Shown piece after piece: positions 24,669-33,396 of a stretch of DNA of 64,000 nucleotides. The notes beneath the pieces were generated by a model. It saw only the letters and a program-made list of their open reading frames with translations, made no database searches and was not told the DNA's origin. Source of the stretch: Pseudomonadota bacterium (GTDB lineage Bacteria > Pseudomonadota > Gammaproteobacteria > Halothiobacillales > Halothiobacillaceae); NCBI GenBank assembly GCA_021801265.1, contig JAJYYE010000012.1, forward strand, positions 212,548-276,547, read 5' to 3'. The position numbers were made by a program, and so were the translations under genes. Within the stretch, counting starts at the first letter, position 1, and each line of letters opens with the position of its first letter.

Positions 24669-25481
24669 ATGAGCAAAGCCCCCGTTTCGGCACCCTTCCC
24701 GGCAATTGAGCACGACACCTTCAGCCTGCAACATAACCCGATGCCCATTTCGCGGTTAATTTTGCGTGAGACGCATCTCCTCAAGCTGACCCGTGCGTTC
24801 AAAGATACCTTCGGCGGGCTAGGGATTTTCGCTCAACCCGAGCCGATCCTGATTGATCTTTCCGGCATTGAAAACAGTGGTAAATGGGTAGATTTTCCGG
24901 CGCTGGTGAGTTTGCTACGCAATTATCAGCTCGATCCCATCGCCGTTGTTGGTGGGAATTCCAAGCAACGCGAACAGGCCGCGCTCGCACGATTGCCCCA
25001 AATAGAAAGTCGCATTGAAAGCCAGCCAGAATCCCCCCCAAAACCGCCACCCCCGGTGCTTGAACCGCCCGCTGAGGCACCCGTACGGGCTGAGCCTGAG
25101 ATAAAGGCAGCACTCAACCCCGCCACGACATCTACACACGATCTTCATCTCCCCATGGTGATTCGTCAGCCCGTGCGCTCGGGTGCCGAACTCTACGCCA
25201 AGCACGCCGACCTCATCATCATCAGTATGGTCAGCGCCGGCGCACGTATCGTTGCCGATGGCTCAATTTACGTGCATGGCGCGCTCAAAGGCACTGCGGC
25301 GGCGGGCGTGAATGGCTTGATTCAAGCGCGCATTTTTTGTGAATCCTTTGAACCGGAAATCATTGCCATCAATGGCATTTATCTCGATGGTGAGCAATTA
25401 GCCAATCATCCCGCCTGGGGCAAACGGGTGTTAATTGAACTCAATGATCGGGGCCAACTGGATATTCGTATTTTTGGATAA
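24669..25481 (+). CDS. minC: Septum site-determining protein MinC
   Basis: C-terminal RQPVRSGAELYAKHADLIIISMVSAGARIVADGSIYVHGALKGTAAAGVNG...ARIFCESFEPEIIAINGIYL. Confidence 0.93.
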   Translation: MSKAPVSAPFPAIEHDTFSLQHNPMPISRLILRETHLLKLTRAFKDTFGGLGIFAQPEPILIDLSGIENSGKWVDFPALVSLLRNYQLDPIAVVGGNSKQREQAALARLPQIESRIESQPESPPKPPPPVLEPPAEAPVRAEPEIKAALNPATTSTHDLHLPMVIRQPVRSGAELYAKHADLIIISMVSAGARIVADGSIYVHGALKGTAAAGVNGLIQARIFCESFEPEIIAINGIYLDGEQLANHPAWGKRVLIELNDRGQLDIRIFG

Positions 25482-25608
25482 CCGCTCCGCCCTTCCCTAC
25501 GCCCGTGCAGGCCGGATGGGAATTGGGACAGACTGCAATATCCAGCCCCCGCCCCGACAGGAATTGCCAGAATAACGGGGTTTAAAACTGGTGTGGATGC
25601 TTATGCTG

Positions 25609-25675
25609 GGTAGGAGAGGTTTCAACCCCGACGCGGGTTTACGCCAGCTTTGCGTTTATGCCCAATACACTGAAC
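25609..25675 (+). repeat. REP-like dispersed element, copy 1
   Basis: gtaggagaggtttcaaccccgacgcgggtttacgccagctttgcgtttatgcccaat; near-identical core at 54606-54681 on the minus strand. Confidence 0.55.
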
Positions 25676-25962
25676 GCCGTTTCTCGCCATGCAGCGGCGG
25701 TGGATGAACGGTAGAGAGTGAGTGATGGCACCGAACGCCTGGATCTGGCTGTGCTGTCGGAGATAAATCGCCGCCTACACCATACTTGGATTGGGGAAAT
25801 CCCACGCGGTAAATACTCATGCCCCAACAAGGGGGAGGGCTAATACACCCCAGTTCTCAGCCATTCGTCATTACCTTTGCCCCCCTCGAGCACGGGAAGT
25901 AAAACGCTCATCAGAAATAACCAACCTGAACAACACCAACCGTCCGATACTTGCCTCACAAA

Positions 25963-25998
25963 TTAGTCTAGACTAAACTGCAATTTAGTTCAGCCTAA
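25963..25998 (+). promoter_or_regulatory. Two tandem palindromic operator-like boxes upstream of mntH
   Basis: TTAGTCTAGACTAA (25963-25976, perfect palindrome) and TTAGTTCAGCCTAA (25985-25998), 22 bp apart. Confidence 0.65.
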
Positions 25999-26011
25999 TA
26001 AGAATCTGTTT

Positions 26012-27244
26012 ATGCATCCACCGACTCATTCGCTCCCCCGCTCCACCAAGCGCACCCGCGCTTTATTTCTCGGTCCCGCGTTTGTGGCGGCCATTGGTTA
26101 TATCGATCCCGGCAACTACGCCACCAATATCCAGGCGGGGGCAGATTTCGGCTACTTACTGCTGTGGGTCGTGGTGTGGGCCAATCTCATGGCGGCACTC
26201 ATTCAGTTGCTCTCGGCCAAACTTGGGCTGGCTACGGGGGAATCGCTGGCATCCATGCTCGGCAACCGGCTCCCCCGATGGGCGGTGTATCCGTATTGGA
26301 TTCAAGCCGAAATTTTGGCCATGGCAACCGATATTGCCGAATTTATTGGCGCCGCATTGGGGTTTAAACTCTTGTTTGGCTTCACCCTGATGGAAGGCGC
26401 AATGATTACCGCAATCATCAGTTGGGCAGTGTTAAGTTTGGAGACGCGCAATCTCAAAACGTTGCAGTTGGTGATTGGCACCATGTTGCTGTCGGTCGCG
26501 CTGATTTATGTGGTGGAATTGTTTTACAGCCACCCGCATCCCGTATCGGTGTTTGAAGGCGCGCTCATTCCCGGCTTCGAGGGTCGCGACAGTGTATTTC
26601 TGGCGGCAGGAATTCTCGGTGCCACGGTGATGCCACACGTGATTTATTTACACTCGGCCTTGAGCAAAGCCGACCTGGTGAAATACGGCAAGCTGCATCG
26701 AAAAACCCTATTTCGCAGCACCAAATGGGATGTGGGCATCGCCATGACCATTGCGGGCTTTATCAATTTATCCATGTTGGCCATGGCAGCGGCGGTATTT
26801 TATGGCAACCCGGGCGCAGAATCCGGCAGCATTGAAAACGCCTACCAAACCTTAACGCCCATGCTTGGGCAAGTTGCCGCACAAATTTTTGGCGCAAGTT
26901 TACTCATCGCGGGCCTCGCTTCTACCATCGTGGGCACCTTGGCCGGGCAAGAAATCATGAGTGGGTTTGTACGCTTCCGTATCCCCGTTGCCCTGCGGCG
27001 CGCCATCACCATGACGCCCTCGTTCATCATCATCGCCATGGGCTTAAACGTCACCCAAGTGCTGGTCTATAGCCAAGTCATATTATCGTTTGGCATCGCC
27101 CTGGCACTCATCCCCTTAATGATATTTACGGGCGACCGTCGTTTAATGCGCGGCTATGCCAACCCCACCTGGGTTAATGTCCTAGGCTGGTTGACGGTGG
27201 GCGTTGTGGTCAGTTTGAACAGTTATTTACTCTTTACGAGCTGA
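26012..27244 (+). CDS. mntH: Nramp-family Mn2+/metal transporter
   Basis: GPAFVAAIGYIDPGNYATNIQAG; GATVMPHVIYLHSAL. Confidence 0.95.
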   Translation: MHPPTHSLPRSTKRTRALFLGPAFVAAIGYIDPGNYATNIQAGADFGYLLLWVVVWANLMAALIQLLSAKLGLATGESLASMLGNRLPRWAVYPYWIQAEILAMATDIAEFIGAALGFKLLFGFTLMEGAMITAIISWAVLSLETRNLKTLQLVIGTMLLSVALIYVVELFYSHPHPVSVFEGALIPGFEGRDSVFLAAGILGATVMPHVIYLHSALSKADLVKYGKLHRKTLFRSTKWDVGIAMTIAGFINLSMLAMAAAVFYGNPGAESGSIENAYQTLTPMLGQVAAQIFGASLLIAGLASTIVGTLAGQEIMSGFVRFRIPVALRRAITMTPSFIIIAMGLNVTQVLVYSQVILSFGIALALIPLMIFTGDRRLMRGYANPTWVNVLGWLTVGVVVSLNSYLLFTS

Positions 27245-27319
27245 GATAACCTCTGTGGACTTCCCCCGAAGTCACGGACACTTTTTGGACTTCCTGAGCA
27301 TCGCGCATTCTCCTCATCC

Positions 27320-27754
27320 CTACCGCCCAGCCTCTCTGGCCGTCACATATTCCTCTGGGCTGAGTGATCCCTCCGGCTCATGGGCAGGACAGCGGACCGT
27401 CCACCAACCGCCGTTCGCGGCGATCCGCCCAGGGCAACCGCATTCCTCGCAGATATGGGCAGACAGGATGCGGGCCAGATCGATGACGCTGCTTTGTGCC
27501 TCAGTCATCTCGTCTTCACCGCAGGTGATATAGAATCGAAGCCGTCCAAATTTCTCCTTGACCTGCACGGCCTCTGGCTGCGGGGTGCCCCGATAGTCGG
27601 TCAGGTACTGCAGACTGGTGCACAGGCCGTCGATCAGGTTGAACCAGCCATCGCCGCAGCAGAATCCGAAGTGCATCGTGCTGTCCTTTACCTGTCGCCG
27701 GGCGAAGATTTTGGGATAGTTCGCACACAGCAACTTGTCGAGTTCCTTGTTCAT
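27320..27754 (-). CDS. Hypothetical protein with C-terminal Cys pairs (possible zinc ribbon), mobile-element type
   Basis: ORF with ICEECGCPGR...WWTVRCPAHEPE; immediately follows a decayed metallophosphoesterase. Confidence 0.6.
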   Translation of the reverse strand: MNKELDKLLCANYPKIFARRQVKDSTMHFGFCCGDGWFNLIDGLCTSLQYLTDYRGTPQPEAVQVKEKFGRLRFYITCGEDEMTEAQSSVIDLARILSAHICEECGCPGRIAANGGWWTVRCPAHEPEGSLSPEEYVTAREAGR

Positions 27755-27766
27755 GGCGTTTCCTAT

Positions 27767-28021
27767 AGTTTGATCACCTTGGGTTCATAATTCCGTTCCC
27801 ATTCACCAAAGTCCTGGGGTTGCTCACGATCCGGGTTTGCCCGACACATAGTCCACCGGGTCATGCAAGTGGCAGTGCAGCCATAGATGCGGCTGGTGGG
27901 CTTTATTCCATGTCGCAACAAAAGAAACGGGAGATCGGACTGATCTCATACTTGGGATGCTGGCTTTGGAAGGTCGGCGCGTGGCGGGTCATGATCACGG
28001 TATTACCCGTGAAATAGAGAA
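27767..28021 (-). pseudogene. Decayed calcineurin-like metallophosphoesterase, C-terminal remnant
   Basis: Frame-shifting translation: YFTGNTVIMTRHAPTFQSQHPKYEISPISRFFCCDME / KAHQPHLWLHCHLHDPVDY / GQTRIVSNPR / DFGEWERNYEPKVIKL-stop. Confidence 0.7.
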
Positions 28022-28096
28022 AACACGGCAGACTCAACACTCAAGCGAGTTGAGTCTGGCTAGTTGATAAATTGTCAGCTTGGGCTAGTTGGCGTT

Positions 28097-30415
28097 TCAC
28101 ATAATGCTTTCCATCTCCAAATCTTGATAAAACAGCTCATATAACGCAAAAGTTCTTGTTTCTACTGCTCGTTGAAAGTTGGCTGCCCGGTCACGATCCC
28201 AAAAACGTAGATCTTTTTCATGTTCTTTCGATCGAGAAGCGCCGTCCCAAAAATTACCTTGGCTTTTAACATCAATTAGTGCATTCCTCGGAAGATCGGC
28301 ATATTTACGAATTTTTTCATCTGGAGGCGTATCACTCAAAGAACGGTTTTTGCTGCTATCTAATACATGGATATTGCCGATGGCATTACCCACAACCCAA
28401 TGGCCCGTTTTATCCGCATCATCATTATGACAATCGATCAATCTATTCCCCGCACCTGAGCCGGTCCAATACGACCAATGGGCAGTTGGTAGAATATGAT
28501 CATAATCATAGGGTGTGTCGTCTTCCATACCTGGAAGCACGGGCTGGCCCTTAAACTCGGAATAAACATAATCCCGCTGTAACCAAAGTAATATCGGGTG
28601 AATATGTCGACCATGGCCCCACAATCGATGATAAATATCAACGGCTTGCTGATCTATTTCTTCTTTTTGTGCGCTAAAACGATTGTTACCGCGGAGTATT
28701 TTATTCCCTTGATCAGGGGACATATCAGGCGTATAGGTTAGACCCTCAATTTTGCTTAGATCATCAGGTTTCGGCATTGGCAAGCCCAATTTTTTACCCT
28801 CTTCAGAGCAAAGATGCTCGATCAGAGACTGGTCGGGGAATGTCAGAAGCGTATCGTTTGCCGCCAGAATCTTTAGCTGCTTAATGCACTCTTTACTGGC
28901 CTCGGGCTTCTTGGTAATGGCCAGATGTCCCCACAATAAAAAACGCACCATTGGCAGCTTCGATGCTGTGTAGTCAGGGGTTGCGTCCAGATTGCCTAAA
29001 TACGCCCAAGCCAAGAGAACTTCGAGCAGAGAAGTGTCAATCAAATACAGTGCATGCTTGGGGAAGCCAACATCCTGCCCACTTGGGACATAGGCCAGTG
29101 CATTCAGAATGGCCGAAAGATGTCTCACAAATTTGCCGTCTTTAATTTGCTCAACAAACTGACCCTTGAAGCTTTCATGGGTGTGAATCAGCCGGGCAAA
29201 TTCTGCTTTATTAATGGCTGGTGTATCAGTTAATTGTTTATCATCACCTTTTGTCAACGACATCCAAAAGATTGTCATCCGAACCGCCGACATTACCAAA
29301 GAGGTTGGCGTAAATATCGCCTTGAAATGCTCAGACTTCAGCAGACCTTCAACTAAATTATATGCTTCCGGTTCAATTTGTTTGATGACAGAATATACAT
29401 AGTCCGCATTTGAAAGTTGTACGCCGCCTGTGCCCACTCTCTTAAATAAAATTGCAAGAGGGGGGTCCATCAGGTTGTCTTCTTTACCAATATTTTTTTC
29501 TTCAGCTATCTGGGCTGAAAACAAATTGTCATCAACCTGAATAATGGGAAACTGGTATTCATCAAGTTTTTTCAGATCTTGCTGAATTTGCTGAGCACGC
29601 CGCCCAATGGCATCGGGATCTATCGCACCTCTGGATGATAGGTTTCTACAGATCGCTTTTAAATAATCTTCACCTAATAACGAAGATGGTTCGGTATGTT
29701 CAAACTTTTCACTAAGTTGCTTTATTTCAGTGAAGATTTTGTCCAGATTGATGGACTCATCCATCAGATCAGCAAGCCGGACGGCAAACCTGGCCTTCCA
29801 AGGCATAAAGCTCGGCAATGCCCAAAACTGATCTAGTTCGTTTTTATGCTTATCTAAATCAACAAGATAGACGTAATTGGCTAATCGCAGGTCATGTTTA
29901 GACAGTTTGGCTAGCGCTTGGCCGCCTGTACTTTGCCGTTCATAGCCGAAGGGCTGATTGCGGGTGGTGATCCATAGTCGATATTGGTACTCATTGGGGG
30001 GCGTATCGTCAGCTAAATCAATCCAAATCGTCACAGCACGATCAAAAGTTGCCGCTTCTTTAAAGCCAGCCAGCATGGCCAGTGTGCGTTGCTGCCCATC
30101 AATAAGACCGATGGAACGCGACAAATCCTTTGAATCTAATTGCTCTTTTTGACCAATATTAACTGCATTCATCACACTTTCTGTGGCCATCATTGCGCCA
30201 ATAGGCATCCCGCGCAGAAGCGTGTCCCATAAATCAAGGATTTTATGAGGCGCCCAAACTGACCCCCGTTGAATTAGGGGTAAAGCGACATGGTAAGAGT
30301 TATCAGACACCCCGCCTTGCCCGAGGGCAGCATTGACCCACTCTTTGAATGAAACGGTATGAATTGAACCATCTTTGAAAAACCCTTGTTTTTCAGCATT
30401 TGAGTCTATCGTCAT
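28097..30415 (-). CDS. DUF262 + HNH (DUF1524-like) protein, candidate GmrSD/SspE-type anti-phage nuclease
   Basis: N-terminal LPLIQRGSVWAPHKILDLWDTLLRGMPIG...IGLIDGQQRTLAML; C-terminal YDYDHILPTAHWSYW...GNRLIDCHNDD...NIHVLDSSKNRSLSD. Confidence 0.8.
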   Translation of the reverse strand: MTIDSNAEKQGFFKDGSIHTVSFKEWVNAALGQGGVSDNSYHVALPLIQRGSVWAPHKILDLWDTLLRGMPIGAMMATESVMNAVNIGQKEQLDSKDLSRSIGLIDGQQRTLAMLAGFKEAATFDRAVTIWIDLADDTPPNEYQYRLWITTRNQPFGYERQSTGGQALAKLSKHDLRLANYVYLVDLDKHKNELDQFWALPSFMPWKARFAVRLADLMDESINLDKIFTEIKQLSEKFEHTEPSSLLGEDYLKAICRNLSSRGAIDPDAIGRRAQQIQQDLKKLDEYQFPIIQVDDNLFSAQIAEEKNIGKEDNLMDPPLAILFKRVGTGGVQLSNADYVYSVIKQIEPEAYNLVEGLLKSEHFKAIFTPTSLVMSAVRMTIFWMSLTKGDDKQLTDTPAINKAEFARLIHTHESFKGQFVEQIKDGKFVRHLSAILNALAYVPSGQDVGFPKHALYLIDTSLLEVLLAWAYLGNLDATPDYTASKLPMVRFLLWGHLAITKKPEASKECIKQLKILAANDTLLTFPDQSLIEHLCSEEGKKLGLPMPKPDDLSKIEGLTYTPDMSPDQGNKILRGNNRFSAQKEEIDQQAVDIYHRLWGHGRHIHPILLWLQRDYVYSEFKGQPVLPGMEDDTPYDYDHILPTAHWSYWTGSGAGNRLIDCHNDDADKTGHWVVGNAIGNIHVLDSSKNRSLSDTPPDEKIRKYADLPRNALIDVKSQGNFWDGASRSKEHEKDLRFWDRDRAANFQRAVETRTFALYELFYQDLEMESIM

Positions 30416-30429
30416 GATCAATTCCCTTT

Positions 30430-30747
30430 TTACCAAAGTTTCCAAATCAACTGCCCAGCCACAACCAAAATAGGTTCATTTCCAATTTCGTACGTATTGG
30501 ATGAGTTGGCACCGGATTTCGGCTTGATCTTTCGCCCATCAATAATCCACGTATTTGAGGAGAGCGCACCTTGTTTTGGCTTGAGCTCCCGGCCATCCCA
30601 CAACCATGTATTGGAAGAATGCGCATTTTGCTTCGGGCTGAGTTCCCGACCGTTTAAAACCCATGTGTTAGAAGATGTTGCACCTGATTTTGGCTTGAGC
30701 TCTTGGCCATCACAAAACCAGTTATGGGGTAAATCAATTTTGTTCAT
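30430..30747 (-). CDS. Small tandem-repeat protein, four 19-aa repeats (consensus WxxDGRELKPKxGAxSSNT)
   Basis: 105 aa = 9-aa leader + 4x19 aa + 20-aa tail; 14 bp upstream of the DUF262-HNH gene. Confidence 0.8.
   Translation of the reverse strand: MNKIDLPHNWFCDGQELKPKSGATSSNTWVLNGRELSPKQNAHSSNTWLWDGRELKPKQGALSSNTWIIDGRKIKPKSGANSSNTYEIGNEPILVVAGQLIWKLW
30493..30720 (-). repeat. Four in-frame 57-bp repeats within the small repeat protein gene
   Basis: Repeat starts (Trp codons) at 30720, 30663, 30606 and 30549. Confidence 0.85.
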
Positions 30748-30835
30748 ATCTTGTACGTCCTGTTGAAACATTAAAATTCATCTTTCGCCACCTACATCAA
30801 CGGCGAAGACATCATTGAGCTTTTGCAGCCATCGA

Positions 30836-31243
30836 TCATTCATCACGGCGATCTAGGTTCACTATTAGGATGGAGCCCTTGGGATCGGTGTCTTGGTTGT
30901 TTTTGTAAAATTTTTCGTACTCATCTTCGAACTGTGTGCTCAAACTCGGGTTGATGAATCCGCTCGCAACCATTTCATAGCCACAGTCTTCCCCATGGAT
31001 GTGGGCTTGATCCATCAGGTAGATACGAAGCACCTCTAAAGGTTCACCTTGCTCTGTTTTCAGGGAAAGATTGAGAAAATCCTGATCTTCCCCACCGAAG
31101 GTCGCCACTATGTCTGCCCTTATTGAGTCGTAATCACCAACGGAGGTGAATTTCCCATCTGCTATCCCCATGCACACATCGACGTTAGACAGATTGGTTC
31201 AGCCTTTTAGTCGATCGTTGCTGTAAATATCGAATCGCCGCAT
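30836..31243 (-). pseudogene. Hypothetical protein gene interrupted by in-frame TGA at codon 15
   Basis: AGGAGAAAAAAC-ATG (31243) MRRFDIYSNDRLKG-TGA-TNLSNVDVCMGIADGKFTS...; ORF 30836-31177 continues in the same frame. Confidence 0.6.
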
Positions 31244-31353
31244 GTTTTTTCTCCTGTTCTGTCATTGGGCATAAGCCACAGGTTTGAGATCGTGCTAACT
31301 TTTCTTAAATTGCAAAAAATATGCAGTTTTTCTGCTGGGTGTTTGATCGGGAG

Positions 31354-32225
31354 TGTAGTGGTCAACTAAAACCGGACAGGAAGTTGAGTTTTTTCTCAGC
31401 CACTGCGGGTGGTAACCCCTCATTGAACTGGTGTGGCCTCAACCAGTTATATCGATGTACCAGAAAATGGCTGATATCCCGTTGGGTCTCAAAGGCTGTG
31501 GCATAGCCCAACGCCAGCACCCATTCGGTCTTCAGGCTCCGAAACAGCCGTTCCACTGTCGCCTGCTTGTAGGCAGGCGAACCGGGTTGCTTACTGATCA
31601 ATCCCTGTTCCTGTATCAGTCGGCGCACCTTGAAGCGGCCAATATCAATGCCATCGTCTTGCATCATTGTCATGATGCTGCGGCTGCCCGCAGAGCCTCG
31701 GCTCTGTGTGAATAGCGCATTCACCTGGCTGCGCAGAACCATCCGCTCAAGATCAATATTCTGGCGTCTGCATCGATGTGCGTAGTAACTGGATCGGGAA
31801 ATACCGAACACCGCACAGCACAATTCAACGGGCTCTTGATGGCTTAACTGGTCAATCAACGCATAGGATCGAGATTTTCCGACATCAAGAGCGCGGTAGC
31901 CTTTTTTAAAATGGCCTTCTCGCGCTCAAGGCGATGAATCCTCGCCTCCAGCTCCTGAATTTTCTGCTGCTCAGGCGTCAACGCCTTGGTTTTTGGGGTC
32001 ATCCCATGACGTTCCTGCTAGTTGCTGCACCCAGCGACGCAGAACCGACTCGACTACCCCTCCGACCGGCTGGCCTCCATCAGGGTATACCCCTGATCCA
32101 GCACCAGCAGAGCCGCTTCCCGCTTGAATTCCGTTGAAAACGAACGTCGTTGTTTGCTCATCAGACACCTCTCTATGACGATGATTCTCGCCTAAATCAG
32201 TGTCCGGTTTCATTAGACCACTACA
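31354..32225 (-). mobile_element. Defective IS3-family insertion sequence, internally deleted
   Basis: Terminal inverted repeats tgtagtggtcaactaaaaccggaca / (rc) tgtagtggtctaatgaaaccggaca; orfB-like 31362-31859 lacks the DDE core; orfA frameshifted. Confidence 0.88.
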
Positions 32226-32332
32226 GCCACCGTCGATCCGCAGGGGCAAATCACCGCCCGGCTCAACTAAGACAGCTACGGTAACCTCATCCAAAGCAGC
32301 GGCAGCTTAGAGCAGATTCTTAAACTCAAAAA

Positions 32333-32884
32333 TCATTTAATCGGCGCCATCGCAGGTAACGCCTCAAGCTGAGTTTTCAACTCTGCTGGCGTGCACACGG
32401 ATTGAATCGATTCAACCACACCCGCCTTGAGCCGCAGTAAATCGGCGCAGCCTTTGGCGGGAATTGGCATGCCCGCTTTTTCTTGATCGTCACGAATCAG
32501 TGCCGCCGAATAATTGCGCTCCCGCATTTGCGGTAGGGCAATCAGTTTGCTCACCATCCAGGGCATCCGCGAAATATCTGAGAGATAAATCACCTGCCGG
32601 GCGCTTAAATTTGCCTGCCCCATTTCCGTCAATACCGGGTTCACCCATTCATCCACCGCTTTGGCATTCGCAAACAAAATAGCATGCGCCACACCCGGCA
32701 ATATCACAGGTTTATCGTGTTGATCAGTCAGGGTTAACGTGGGGAAGGGACTTCCGACAGTGAGCGCGGACGTTGGCGTGGCATTGGCGGGCGTTTCCGC
32801 TAATGCCAAAGGGGCGATCAGGCAAAAACAGGCCCCAACCATCCAGTTGTTCAAGATTGGTTTTTGCGTGCGGAAATAGGACAT
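32333..32884 (-). CDS. Periplasmic hypothetical protein, possibly thioredoxin-fold
   Basis: Signal peptide; VGSPFPTLTLTDQHDKPVILPGVAHAILFAN resembles a thioredoxin/redoxin start. Confidence 0.55.
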   Translation of the reverse strand: MSYFRTQKPILNNWMVGACFCLIAPLALAETPANATPTSALTVGSPFPTLTLTDQHDKPVILPGVAHAILFANAKAVDEWVNPVLTEMGQANLSARQVIYLSDISRMPWMVSKLIALPQMRERNYSAALIRDDQEKAGMPIPAKGCADLLRLKAGVVESIQSVCTPAELKTQLEALPAMAPIK

Positions 32885-32939
32885 ATTCGATTTTCCTCAA
32901 TGAATTTAAAATCTAAAGAGCCCCACCCAAAAGCTTGTT

Positions 32940-33140
32940 ATAAAGCAACCTGAATTGCTCGGACGCTGCTTGAATTCAAACTGGGAGCGGGAATCAATCA
33001 GCGTGTATTGACTTACATTGGCGGCTAATTCTTTGGTCGTTAAAATTTTCACGCCCACCAGTTGACATGCCACCCGATGGGGAAATCTACCTCGGCGACA
33101 TGAACAACGGGGGTGAAGGGTTTATCCGCAGCCCACACAC
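32940..33140 (-). pseudogene. Probable rhodanese-like domain remnant
   Basis: Minus frames VVHVAEVDFPIGWHVNWW / VGVKILTTKELAANVSQYTLIDSRSQFEFKQ, frameshifted. Confidence 0.4.
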
Positions 33141-33396
33141 TCGGCGATAGGGTTGCCCTCATCACGCCTAAAACAACCAACCCAATCACTCACTTCACCC
33201 CTGCTACTCCAGATTAAATATCAACAAGTTAAAATAAACAAACCCATTTTCCAGGGTGTTTTCTTAGACTGGGTTATCGCCAAGCAGCGCTATAACGAGT
33301 GCCATTCAAGCACTATTTCCTCATTAGATGTCACGGCAAACCGTTGCTTCTGCTACATTGCGCACTCATTCTTGTGCAGTTTTCGGGATCACGCAA

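Noticed and set aside
27245-27300. Solo IS terminus (gtggacttcccccgaagtcacggacactttttggacttcc) after mntH
   Set aside because: Resembles some IS3-family ends from memory, but no partner inverted repeat or transposase was found beside it
30493-30720. CRISPR array
   Set aside because: 57-bp periodic repeats are contiguous, in-frame and protein-coding, without spacers
31199-31201. Selenocysteine codon
   Set aside because: TGA is in frame but there is no visible selenoprotein context or SECIS-like hairpin; nonsense mutation or reinitiation is more likely
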